DNA of 64,000 bases from UMGS1908 sp964432825. Its GTDB lineage: Bacteria > Bacillota > Clostridia > Christensenellales > UBA1242. The position numbers were made by a program, and so were the translations under genes. Below the pieces are notes generated by a model. It made no database searches. It saw nothing but the letters and a program-made list of their open reading frames with translations, and was not told where the DNA came from. Positions within the stretch are counted from its first letter, which is position 1; every line of letters begins with the position of its first letter. The DNA is taken from assembly GCA_964432825.1 (NCBI GenBank), contig CAYSOX010000001.1:95004-159003 (forward strand), given 5' to 3'. Shown here piece after piece: positions 43,188 through 51,923 of the stretch.

Positions 43188-44192
43188 ATGCAGTATACAA
43201 TCGCTATTAAACTTGGAAGTTCTAATACATCCATTTTAAAACAAGGCGAAGGGTTGGTGTTATTTGAACCATCTCTTGTTGCTTTTACACAAAACGGGAA
43301 AGAAATTTCAGTTTTAGGAGTTGGAAATAAAGCAAAGCGAATGCTAGGCCGTACCGACGACCGTACAATAGTGAAAAGCCCTATAGAAAGGGGAAAGATT
43401 GTTGATAGTAAATTGTGTGAAATAATGCTTGCAAATTTTCTTGAAAAAGTTTTAGGTAAAGGCATTGTAAAGCCTAAAATTAAGGCGGTTATATGTGTAC
43501 CATTAAGTTTTGACGATAACGACAGAACAATTTTAGAAGATGTTTGTTATATGGATGGTATTTTTGATGTGCAAATTGTTCCAAGTATTATGTGTGGAGC
43601 GCTAGGGTATAACCTAAACATTGAGGAGCCTCGTGGTTTGTGTATGGTAAACATTGGCGGAGGGTCGTGTGATATAGCAGTGTGCAGTATGAACTCCATA
43701 ATTGAAGGGGTTAATGTTGGCATAGGCGGTGTGGATATAGATAAGGCCATAGAGCAAGCAATTCGCGAAAAATACAATTTGGTCATAGGTAAAGGAATTG
43801 CCGAAAAACTAAAAATGGATGTTGCAAGTTTGTATAAAAATGATAGTTCATCAGCAGAAATTAGCGGGATAGATTTAACCACAAAAATGGCAAAAGAACA
43901 GATTGTTTCGTCGTCAGATTTGTATGGTGCAATTGCACCTTTTTATGAAAGTATAATTGAGGCTATAAAAACCGTTTTAAACAATTGCCCTCCAAATATT
44001 GTCCAAGATGTTTGCGATGGCGGAATTTGTTTGATGGGTGGTGCAAGTTTGGTTACGGGCGTGGAGCAATTTTTTAAAAAGGCATTAGGTATAAATATTC
44101 GTGTTGAAGACCACACAACGGCTATAGACTGCTTAGGTGCAGGAAAACTTCTGTCCGACCCAGCACGTCTAAAACTTTTTAGTGAAATTTAA
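43188..44192 (+). CDS. mreB: MreB-like rod-shape actin homologue
   Basis: A 334-residue MreB/Mbl family protein. 'IKLGSSNTSI' (phosphate 1), 'VKSPIERGKIVDS', 'MVNIGGGSCDIAV' (phosphate 2), 'VGIGGVDIDKAI' and 'ICLMGGASLVTGVE' (adenosine motif) are all present. The opening DxGTxNT is altered to KLGSSNT. It probably forms membrane filaments that guide lateral cell-wall synthesis. No mreC/mreD neighbours, so likely one of several paralogues. RBS AGGAGATGGG. Confidence 0.9.
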   Translation: MQYTIAIKLGSSNTSILKQGEGLVLFEPSLVAFTQNGKEISVLGVGNKAKRMLGRTDDRTIVKSPIERGKIVDSKLCEIMLANFLEKVLGKGIVKPKIKAVICVPLSFDDNDRTILEDVCYMDGIFDVQIVPSIMCGALGYNLNIEEPRGLCMVNIGGGSCDIAVCSMNSIIEGVNVGIGGVDIDKAIEQAIREKYNLVIGKGIAEKLKMDVASLYKNDSSSAEISGIDLTTKMAKEQIVSSSDLYGAIAPFYESIIEAIKTVLNNCPPNIVQDVCDGGICLMGGASLVTGVEQFFKKALGINIRVEDHTTAIDCLGAGKLLSDPARLKLFSEI

Positions 44193-44207
44193 AAAATAAT
44201 TAAAATA

Positions 44208-44250
44208 AAAAAGGTTTTACTCCAAAATTTTAGAGTAGAACCTTTTTTGT
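44208..44250. terminator. Terminator between mreB and glyS
   Basis: AAAAAGGTTTTACTC and GAGTAGAACCTTTTTT form a ~14-bp stem around a 10-nt loop, serving the convergent genes on both sides. Confidence 0.8.
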
Positions 44251-44262
44251 TTCTTAAAAATT

Positions 44263-45639
44263 TTAATTAAATTGAATTTTTGAAGAAATGTATTCTGGAA
44301 GGCTGTCAATATCAAGTCTTATTTGTTCCATGGTGTCACGGTCACGAATGGTAACGGTGTTATTTTCCAAGGTGTCAAAATCAATGGTTATGCAGTAAGG
44401 TGTTCCAATTTCATCTTGACGGCGGTATCTTTTACCTATAGAACCTGATTCATCATAGTCTACATTAAATAATTTAGAAAGTTTGCCGAAAACTTCAAGT
44501 GCTTTTTCGTTTAAGTTCTTTTGAAGTGGCAAAACTGCACATTTAAATGGTGCAATTGCAGGGTTTAGGTGAAGCACAACACGCGAGTCATTTTCTAATT
44601 GTTCCTCATCATATGCTTCACAAAGTATTGCAAGGGTTAAGCGGTCGGCACCTATAGAATATTCAATAACGGTTGGAATAAATCTTTCGTTGGTGTAAGG
44701 GTCCAAGTAAGACATATTTTTGCCGGAATATTCTTGATGGCGGGATAAGTCCCACGTTCCGCGGTGGTGAATGCCGTTTAATTCTTGCCAGCCCATAGGG
44801 AAGTTGTATTGAATATCGCAAGCGGCTTTTGCATAATGCGCAAGTTTGTCGTGGTCGTGGAATCTTAATTTCTCAGAAGATAACCCCAAATCCTCAACAA
44901 ATTTTTTTGCTTTTTCTTTGTAATCGTTGTAAAATTTCATAGAATCATTTTCGTGGCAGAATCTTTGAAGTTCCATTTGCTCAAATTCTATTGTTCGGAA
45001 CAAAAAGTTCCCAGGAGTTATTTCATTTCTAAAAGATTTTCCTATTTGTGCAATTGCAAAAGGCACTTTTGCGCGACAACTTCTTTGAACATTTAAAAAG
45101 TTTACATATTCACCTTGACAAGTTTCGGGTCTAAGGTACGCGGTATCTTTTTCGCCGTCAATTGTTCCACGGCTGGTTTCAAACATAAGTTTGAATTGGC
45201 GGATTGGTGTCCAATCCATCTTACCACAAGAAGGGCAACAAATGTGATTGTCGGCAATATATTGCTCCATTTCAGCAAAAGTCATTTTGTCTGGAACCAC
45301 TAAGCCCGTTTTGTCGTGCTTTTCAATTAATGTGTCGGCACGAAATCTTTGTTTACAGTTTTTGCAATCCATTTTTGGGTCACCAAAATTTTGTGCGTGC
45401 CCGCTTGCTTCCCAAGTGGTGGGGTTCATTAAAATTGCTGCATCAATACCAAAAGTTGTTGGGTCTTCTTGAACAAATCTTTTCCACCATGCGCGTTTGA
45501 TGTTGTTTTTTAGTTCTACGCCAATAGGTCCAAAATCCCAAGTGTTTGCAAAACCACCATAAATTTCACTCCCTGGGAAAATAATGCCTCGGTTTTTACA
45601 TAGATTTACAATCGTTTCCATTGTTAATTTTTTTTCCAT
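44263..45639 (-). CDS. glyS: Glycyl-tRNA synthetase (single-chain class II)
   Basis: A 458-residue homodimer-type GlyRS. 'GSEIYGGFANTWDFGPIGVE' (N-terminal) and class II motif 2 'FRNEITPGNFLFRTIEFEQM' are canonical. Two CxxC pairs ('DCKNCKQRF', 'CCPSCGKM') form a zinc site. Motif 3 'SIGADRLTLAIL' and a C-terminal anticodon-binding domain complete it. A T-box leader precedes it on the minus strand, so expression responds to uncharged tRNA-Gly. Confidence 0.97.
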   Translation of the reverse strand: MEKKLTMETIVNLCKNRGIIFPGSEIYGGFANTWDFGPIGVELKNNIKRAWWKRFVQEDPTTFGIDAAILMNPTTWEASGHAQNFGDPKMDCKNCKQRFRADTLIEKHDKTGLVVPDKMTFAEMEQYIADNHICCPSCGKMDWTPIRQFKLMFETSRGTIDGEKDTAYLRPETCQGEYVNFLNVQRSCRAKVPFAIAQIGKSFRNEITPGNFLFRTIEFEQMELQRFCHENDSMKFYNDYKEKAKKFVEDLGLSSEKLRFHDHDKLAHYAKAACDIQYNFPMGWQELNGIHHRGTWDLSRHQEYSGKNMSYLDPYTNERFIPTVIEYSIGADRLTLAILCEAYDEEQLENDSRVVLHLNPAIAPFKCAVLPLQKNLNEKALEVFGKLSKLFNVDYDESGSIGKRYRRQDEIGTPYCITIDFDTLENNTVTIRDRDTMEQIRLDIDSLPEYISSKIQFN

Positions 45640-45664
45640 ATAACTATACTCCTTATATATATTT

Positions 45665-45853
45665 TTTTCATATAAAAACCCTTGTAAAAAACTTTAACTT
45701 ACAAAAGTTTTTACAAGGGACGAATATCAAAATCCGCGGTTCCACCCTAATTGGTAAAATACCCACCTTAAATTTTTTATCGTAAAGAAAATTCTCTACG
45801 GACAGCATTTTACTGTCTCCTCGCAAATCGCCACTTTGCTTCAATCGGAATCT
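45665..45853 (-). promoter_or_regulatory. T-box leader of glyS
   Basis: On the minus strand the T-box AGGGTGGAACCGCGG (complement of 45733-45747) pairs with the uncharged tRNA acceptor. Downstream, CCCTTGTAAAAACT and AGTTTTTTACAAGGG plus T tract form the terminator. The upstream ~110 nt hold stem I. The leader is short, as known for glycine T-boxes; the specifier codon was not resolved by eye. Confidence 0.85.
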
Positions 45854-45859
45854 AGTAAA

Positions 45860-45888
45860 AATATAGCACACTTAAAAAAGATTGTCAA
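45860..45888 (-). promoter_or_regulatory. Promoter of the glyS T-box transcript
   Basis: Minus strand TTGACA (complement of 45883-45888), 17-bp spacer, TATATT (complement of 45860-45865). Confidence 0.75.
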
Positions 45889-46197
45889 GTAGAAAAAGAT
45901 GCTAATATTTTTATTTTTTTAAGCAAATTATACAAACTATAGGAAGTGATTTTTTCACATTGTTTAAATTTTGGAGTTGTTTAATCCTAAAGTTAAAAAT
46001 TTTTCGCTTTGGTAAAACTCTTAAATAACGGCAAAAGGCGACCGCAACTTGTAAAATAACTTGCTAGCAATGTTTTCAAAGTGTTAAAAACCAATTAAAT
46101 TTGAAATTTTCACGAAAATTTTGAAAAATACTATTCACTTTTGGGGTTTTGATGTGTTATAATAAACTAAGTTAATTGATATTCAAGGAGAAATGAA
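45889..46197. other. Divergent intergenic region before the ABC gene
   Basis: No ORF. A TATAAT at ~46157 with weak -35 may drive the ABC operon; AAGGAG sits before ATG 46198. Confidence 0.4.
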
Positions 46198-47289
46198 ATG
46201 TTAAGTTTAAAAAATGTATGCAAAACAGTTACAAATTCAAAAAAACAAATGGTCAAGGTGCTTTCTAATGTAAATTTAGAAGTTCGGCAAGGGGATTTTG
46301 TATGCATTCAAGGGGTTAACGGCTCGGGTAAAAGTGCAATTTTAAACATTATCGGGGCAAGAGATATGTCGTTTGAGGGAGAGTATTACATTGATGGTAT
46401 TGAACTTTCAAGATTTACGGCAAAGCAATTGTCGGCATTAAGGCTTGAAAAGTTCGGGTTTGTTCCTGAAATGATAGACCTTTTTGACAAGTTAACTGTC
46501 GCTGAAAATGTGGGAATTGCTTTAAAGTGGGCTAAAATCAAACGCAAAAATCGTGAAAAAATGGTTGAGAATGCACTTTCAAGTGTTGGACTTGCTCCAG
46601 CAATCGCAAAATTAAAGCCACAAGAACTATCTGCAGGGCAAATGCAAAGGGTAATGATAGCGCGTGCAATAGTGCTAGAACCAAAGGTTTTGCTTATTGA
46701 TAACCCAACATTAAGACTAGATGATGAGTCTGGACAAATGATTTTAAACCTCTTAAATAGACTTAATAAAGATGGTGTAACCGTTGTGGTTGTAAGTAAT
46801 GACGAAAGATATCTTTTTAAAGCAAAAAGAGTGTTTACTGTAAGCCGTGGAATGGTTGTTGAAAACTTAAAGGTTACCCGTGGTAAAAATATGGGTGAAG
46901 TTATTGGAATTGATGAAAAAGTCCAAGAAAAGCGTTCGAGTGGGGTAAGAAAGACGGTTGTCGCTCAGGCAAAAACTACAAATGGTGCAAGTGGGTTGAG
47001 TATTGGGGAAGCATTGGCTCTAAAAGAAGAGCAAGAAAAGGAAGAGAAAGCCGAACTTCTTCGAAAGAAAAAGGAAAAGGAAGAGCAAGAAAAGAAAAGT
47101 GGTCAACAATTGCAAATTGCGGGAATTATTGGCGAGGATGCAGACGAACAAGTTAAGCCTTCAAAAACCACAAAATCTGTAAAAAAGACAACTTCTAAAT
47201 CTGCAAAAAATGAAAAAACTGCAAGTGAAGAAAATTCTGAGTTTATGATTCAGCCAGTAAAATCGGGCAAGAAAAAGGCTGGTAAATAG
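46198..47289 (+). CDS. FtsE/LolD-like ABC ATPase with altered catalytic residues and charged tail
   Basis: A 363-residue ABC ATPase. Walker A 'GVNGSGKS' (39-46) and signature 'LSAGQ' (144-148) are good. The Walker B catalytic Glu is Asn169 ('LLIDNPT', usually LLxDEPT), the Q-loop Gln is replaced ('FVPEM' for FVFQx) and the H-loop His is Asn ('VVSNDER' for VxTHDxx). ATP may bind but hydrolysis should be poor. Residues ~265-363 are a Lys/Glu-rich coiled or disordered tail. The next gene is an FtsX-like membrane protein, suggesting an FtsEX-type complex. Confidence 0.8.
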   Translation: MLSLKNVCKTVTNSKKQMVKVLSNVNLEVRQGDFVCIQGVNGSGKSAILNIIGARDMSFEGEYYIDGIELSRFTAKQLSALRLEKFGFVPEMIDLFDKLTVAENVGIALKWAKIKRKNREKMVENALSSVGLAPAIAKLKPQELSAGQMQRVMIARAIVLEPKVLLIDNPTLRLDDESGQMILNLLNRLNKDGVTVVVVSNDERYLFKAKRVFTVSRGMVVENLKVTRGKNMGEVIGIDEKVQEKRSSGVRKTVVAQAKTTNGASGLSIGEALALKEEQEKEEKAELLRKKKEKEEQEKKSGQQLQIAGIIGEDADEQVKPSKTTKSVKKTTSKSAKNEKTASEENSEFMIQPVKSGKKKAGK

Positions 47290-47293
47290 TTTA

Positions 47294-47878
47294 ATGATTG
47301 AACAATTAAGAAATTACAAAGAATCATTTGCATTGCATAAATCTAAATATATAACATGGATGGTTGTGTGTTTAACTATAGTTGCAATCACGGTGCTTAG
47401 TCCGGTGGTTATAACGGCTGAACTAGGGCAATATTTTGCAAAAATGAGCAAGTCGGTTGATGGTGTTTATGTATATTTACAAAATAGCCAAAAGAGTTTA
47501 AACTTGTTTGTTGATGAAATAAAAATATTGTTGCTTTGTTTTAGTTTGGTGATATTTATTGCAAACAATGTAAATATGGTGTTATGTGAAAAGGAAATGT
47601 ACATAGCAAAGATAAATTTAGGATATGAAAGACATGCAACAATTGTAGAGATTTTAACAAAAAGTTTAATAACCAATATAATTTCGGTCGTGCTTGGTGC
47701 GGGATTTGGGGTTGCAACTTGTTTTTTGTATAAATATCTTAATAAATGCCCTATTGCAATTAGTGTTTCGGACATTATAACCGTTGGGGTAGTGACAATT
47801 TTATTGTCTTTAATTGCCAGTTATTTAACCTTTTTGTTTGCAATAGATAGAGCGCGTGAAATTAAAGATGTAAAATAG
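47294..47878 (+). CDS. FtsX-like four-TM membrane protein
   Basis: A 194-residue protein starting five bases after the ABC stop. TM1 (~residues 20-42), a short extracellular loop (43-72), then TM2 (~73-93), TM3 (~123-147) and TM4 (~160-185). The cytoplasmic 'INLGYERHATIVEILTKSLI' between TM2 and TM3 resembles the coupling helix of FtsX/MacB-type permeases. It is shorter than FtsX (~300). With the ABC protein it likely forms a complex signalling across the membrane to the next gene product; this is inference. Confidence 0.6.
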   Translation: MIEQLRNYKESFALHKSKYITWMVVCLTIVAITVLSPVVITAELGQYFAKMSKSVDGVYVYLQNSQKSLNLFVDEIKILLLCFSLVIFIANNVNMVLCEKEMYIAKINLGYERHATIVEILTKSLITNIISVVLGAGFGVATCFLYKYLNKCPIAISVSDIITVGVVTILLSLIASYLTFLFAIDRAREIKDVK

Positions 47879-47888
47879 CATCAAGTTG

Positions 47889-47918
47889 TTGACAAAGAGT
47901 GTCAAAATGATTTAAAAT
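47889..47918 (+). promoter_or_regulatory. Promoter candidate of the giant surface protein gene
   Basis: TTGACA (47889-47894), 18-bp spacer, TAAAAT (47913-47918), right after the FtsX-like stop. Confidence 0.5.
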
Positions 47919-47970
47919 ATATAAGTATATAATTCAATATTTTTAAGAAGTTTAGGAGAATACTAAAAGT

Positions 47971-50900
47971 ATGAAAGGCAAAATTAAATTTTTAAGTATA
48001 ATAATGGCTTGTGCAGTTGCATTTGGGGCGTTGGGTGTTCCAACAATTGCGAAGAGTATTTTAAGTGCGGACACAAGTTCTAGCACACTTGTAAAGTCAG
48101 ATGTTTTTGCGGTTAAAAAACCTGAAACCGTGGTTTATGAAGTTGGTCAATCTTATACATTTTTGGATGGTACAGACTACCAGTTATGGGCTCCAGATGG
48201 CACAGTTTTGGTGGGGTTTGGTGGCGCAAAGGGAACCTCGTATCAGTTTAATACGGCTGGATTATATTCTTATCAATATAGAACAACTGATGGAAATGGG
48301 TTGGTTATTTTATCTGACCAATATTTTATTCCTGTTGAGGGAAAGGCTAGCGATTCTATTATTTTAACTGAAACAATTTCGAGTGTTGCAAAAACTGGAA
48401 CACTTGTAACTGTTCCAAAAACTTCTACCGCCAATGTTACAGTTAGAGTATATTCTCCATACGGAAAACTTGTAAAAGAAATAGTTGGAGACGATAGAAC
48501 ATTTTCTAACATTAGCAATGTTAAGGGAACATATTATATAGAGTATTCAAAAAATGATGGTGCAATTGTTAAATATTTAACAGTTGATTTTGGTGATGAC
48601 TATAGAGAAAATGAATTAAAAGCCGTAGACGAATTATATTTCTTTGAATATAGCGATGATTTGACCGAAATTAGTAAAAATAGCCTAATTTATATGTTTA
48701 GAAATTATGAACTTTCTGCCAAGGCATATGATATCAATGGTAGAGAACTTACAGGCGGAGACTATAGTGTAGTTATTTCGGTTGATGATAGTGTTAGCAA
48801 CAGTATTCGTGTAGAAAAGTTTAGTGATGCAGAAATTACCGACCTTACAAAAGAAGGTGCAAAAAAATATACAATCAAAGTTGAACTTAAAAAAGGAACT
48901 GAGGTTTTGCATTCAAAAACCATAGAAGCAAAGGCTAAGTTTAATTCAGATTGTTTTGTTGTGAAATTTGATAATGATGAAATTGTTAAAGACTTTTTAA
49001 CTCTAGACGAGTTGAAGGCAACCGATGGATATTCTATTCCAAATGCAAAACTTGTTTGGGCGGAAGGATATAGTGCAGGTGGTGATATTGAAACTTCCGA
49101 AGCGAAGTTAGCAATCAAATTGGTTTACACAGATGACACTTCAATCAACTTGGGTTCCTCAGATGATAATTTCTTAGATTTAACAAGCCCAAGCGATGAG
49201 GAATCGGAATCAGCATCGACCAACTATATTATAAAAGCAAAGGCTGAGGTTGGTGAATTTAGTACTATAGATTCAAACAAGAAAAATATCACCGTTAGGT
49301 ATTCATATACATATGAAGCAACCGCAATTTCTTCTAACTATACTTGGGAAAAAACAAAGTCTATTAAAATAGTTAAAGACGCTAGTGATAAGGCGGATGT
49401 TGTAGCACCTAAATTTGGTAGTTTCCCAGAGTATGAATGTGTTGTTGCAAAAGGTGGCGAGTTTATTGTTCCAACGGTTACAGCAACGGATAAATTAAAT
49501 TCTGATGCCGACTCTAATGGTGTAAAGATAAGTGTTAAATGTAAAGGAGTTAATGCACCTGTAAATATCAAAATGGGGGACACGGTGACTTTGCCGGGAG
49601 GAGACTATTCTTCGGTAAACTATGAGTTTGTTTATACCGCCGAAGATAGTTCGGGAAATACTACTGAAAAGTCTATTTATGTTCGAGTTTTAAGTAGTGG
49701 AAATCTTGGTAGTTCTCCAATAGGTTTAGATGCATCAGTTACAATTGAAAAAAATGATGAAGAAATAACTTTTAATTTTAATAACATGTGTTATGTAGAA
49801 GAAGCCGTACTTTATATTGATGGTGAAAAAGCAACAAGTCCTAAAAAGGTTGTGTATGATACGAGGCTTATTACATCTCTAACCATTGACGCTACCGACA
49901 AAAACTTTATTTTAGTAGTAAAAAGAAATTATATTAATGATGGTGTAAACGAATGTCAATATGTGACCTTAGGGTTATCTGGCAAAACTGCTTTAAGCGA
50001 AATTGTGCCATATTCATTCAATTATATTGACGAAAACGATAGTTATCAAGCAACCCTTTATTCTGAAGTAGTAGCGTATGTGGGTGATTCTATAATTTGG
50101 CCATATAGCAATAATTTCACAATAGAAGCAAATTGTAAATATTCGTACAAAGATTGCGTTATTGTTCCTCAAACAGCGGGAACTATCACAATTACCGATA
50201 ATGCAACAAAGAAGAGTGCTAAAATTACGGTAAAAACTGGACCTATCAGTTCTCCAACATTCTACACAGCAAGCAACCAAGTTGTTGCAGTGAAAGATGA
50301 TAACGGCGTTGTTCATTCTAAGGATGTAGAAGTTAAAAAGCCATATATTCCAAATTATTTTGGATATAAACTAACCACAACTATTGCAAGTGCAAAGGGT
50401 GGAGATGTGGTACTAGATGAACATAACAAAATAAACATTTCAGCAGTTGATAAATTTACAATAAAACATTTGTTTAGTTATGAAGGTATGACAAGTAGTG
50501 CGTCTGAGGTTATAAGTTCAGGAAATGTGGAGGCTCCAAAAATTCAAATTTCTGAGCCATACAACACAACCATTTGGAATGGTGAGTCTGCAAGAATTGA
50601 TATCATTTCAGCAAGTGCAATAGATAAATTTGGAAAGACCTTACATATTGGTCAAGACGGAATTGTTGTTAAGGATAGTTCTGGTAAAATTATTGAAACA
50701 CAAAAAGATGGCAATAATCTTTTCGTAACCGTTACAAGTGCGGGAATTTATTCGGTAAGTTACACCGTGACCGATTCCGATGGTATTAGTGCAATAGAAA
50801 CAGTAAACTTCCTTGTTGTATTCCCAGAAAAAGCCGAGGCAGGTATGAGTGCTTGGGCAATAGTTGGTATTGTTTTAGGTTCTATTGCGGGTGCTGGGTT

Positions 50901-51186
50901 AGTGGCATTTGTTGTATATATTTGCATTAAAAACAACAAAAAGCAAAAGAAGTTTATAAACAAAAATCGTCAAGCAAAGAAAGCCGAAAGTGCCGAACAA
51001 GTTTTGTACACGATTGCAGAAAATAAGGATGGTTCAGTTTGGACGGTTAAGTTTAATAATCGAGTAGTTGCAAAGGAAAAGTCTAAGGAAGATGCTTTGG
51101 TGAAAATCGAATCCAAGCGTGCAACCAATGTTAAAATTAAGGTATATAATAGCACAGGAAGGCTTATAGATAGTATAGAAAAGTAG
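47971..51186 (+). CDS. Large membrane-anchored surface protein with Ig-like repeats and DUF2188-like tail
   Basis: A 1071-residue protein. Signal sequence (residues ~5-30), then ~930 residues of beta-rich extracellular sequence with repeated Ig/cadherin-like modules ('YTAEDSSGNTTEKSIYVRVL', 'YTVTDSDGISAIETVNFLVV'). A TM helix follows near 955-985 ('AWAIVGIVLGSIAGAGLVAF'), then a basic stop-transfer. The ~60-residue cytoplasmic end ('YTIAENKDGSVWTVKFNNRV', 'IKVYNSTGRLIDSIEK') resembles DUF2188. It lies behind the FtsEX-like pair and may be its extracellular partner. No LPXTG. Ligand unknown. Confidence 0.75.
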   Translation: MKGKIKFLSIIMACAVAFGALGVPTIAKSILSADTSSSTLVKSDVFAVKKPETVVYEVGQSYTFLDGTDYQLWAPDGTVLVGFGGAKGTSYQFNTAGLYSYQYRTTDGNGLVILSDQYFIPVEGKASDSIILTETISSVAKTGTLVTVPKTSTANVTVRVYSPYGKLVKEIVGDDRTFSNISNVKGTYYIEYSKNDGAIVKYLTVDFGDDYRENELKAVDELYFFEYSDDLTEISKNSLIYMFRNYELSAKAYDINGRELTGGDYSVVISVDDSVSNSIRVEKFSDAEITDLTKEGAKKYTIKVELKKGTEVLHSKTIEAKAKFNSDCFVVKFDNDEIVKDFLTLDELKATDGYSIPNAKLVWAEGYSAGGDIETSEAKLAIKLVYTDDTSINLGSSDDNFLDLTSPSDEESESASTNYIIKAKAEVGEFSTIDSNKKNITVRYSYTYEATAISSNYTWEKTKSIKIVKDASDKADVVAPKFGSFPEYECVVAKGGEFIVPTVTATDKLNSDADSNGVKISVKCKGVNAPVNIKMGDTVTLPGGDYSSVNYEFVYTAEDSSGNTTEKSIYVRVLSSGNLGSSPIGLDASVTIEKNDEEITFNFNNMCYVEEAVLYIDGEKATSPKKVVYDTRLITSLTIDATDKNFILVVKRNYINDGVNECQYVTLGLSGKTALSEIVPYSFNYIDENDSYQATLYSEVVAYVGDSIIWPYSNNFTIEANCKYSYKDCVIVPQTAGTITITDNATKKSAKITVKTGPISSPTFYTASNQVVAVKDDNGVVHSKDVEVKKPYIPNYFGYKLTTTIASAKGGDVVLDEHNKINISAVDKFTIKHLFSYEGMTSSASEVISSGNVEAPKIQISEPYNTTIWNGESARIDIISASAIDKFGKTLHIGQDGIVVKDSSGKIIETQKDGNNLFVTVTSAGIYSVSYTVTDSDGISAIETVNFLVVFPEKAEAGMSAWAIVGIVLGSIAGAGLVAFVVYICIKNNKKQKKFINKNRQAKKAESAEQVLYTIAENKDGSVWTVKFNNRVVAKEKSKEDALVKIESKRATNVKIKVYNSTGRLIDSIEK

Positions 51187-51260
51187 TTTTAAATAATCTT
51201 TGATTCATATAATTTGACAAAAATTATTAAATTGCAATTTTAAACTTATAAGTAAAAAAT

Positions 51261-51494
51261 TTGATTAATTAACTTAATACTGCTAGCACATAAAAAGGAT
51301 TTAAAATTCGATTGATTAGCACAAGACTGCTAGAGTATTATAAAAAGATTTCAATGTTCAATTGATTAACTTAATGCGGTAAGTATATAAAAGGCGTTAA
51401 GGTTCAATTGATTAGCATAATATGGTTGGCATATAAAAAACTTTAAAATTCAACTGGTAAATTTAATACTGCTAGCATATAGAAAGACTTTTTA
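51261..51494. repeat. Five tandem imperfect 46-bp repeats
   Basis: Units start at 51261, 51307, 51357, 51403 and 51449 (46-50 bp). Shared core: TTCAATTGATTA(A/G)C..AATACTGCTAGCATATAAAAA. Located in the 51187-51923 gap, which has no credible ORF. No spacers of constant length between conserved palindromic repeats, so not CRISPR. Confidence 0.75.
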
Positions 51495-51517
51495 ATTAAA
51501 GAAATTAATAATTAACT

Positions 51518-51598
51518 AAAAACACTCAAAATAATTGTTTTGTACCCAAATGTATTAACTTTTGGTGACTCACATCAATTTGTTTTGAGTGTTTTTTT
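51518..51598 (+). terminator. Long-loop terminator-like inverted repeat
   Basis: AAAAACACTCAAAATAATT pairs with AATTTGTTTTGAGTGTTTTT across a ~40-nt loop and ends in T7; downstream of the 46-bp repeats. Confidence 0.6.
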
Positions 51599-51923
51599 GA
51601 TTTGTAAATTAAAAAATTTTATTGATAAAACTTTTTGGATGGGACTAGATTTGCTAAAAACTATACATAATTAGGCTTTGGGAAGTGGGTAATTTTTGAT
51701 GCTGAAATTTTGCAAATTTTCAAAATTTATTAAGGGTGTTATTATTTAAAATTGCTAATTTCAACTTCCCAAATAATATATAGAAAAACTTAAAAATATT
51801 GAAAAAGGGCTTGTTTTTTTCTATGATATACTTTTTAACAGAAAAGTGAAATGGCTGTGTAAAAACGGGCGAGAATGAGGTGTTTTTCGCTTTTAAAATT
51901 ATATAAAAACAAGGGGATTAAAA

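Noticed and set aside
51261..51494. CRISPR array
   Set aside because: Whole 46-bp units are repeated with diffuse divergence; there are no unique spacers between constant repeats and no cas genes.
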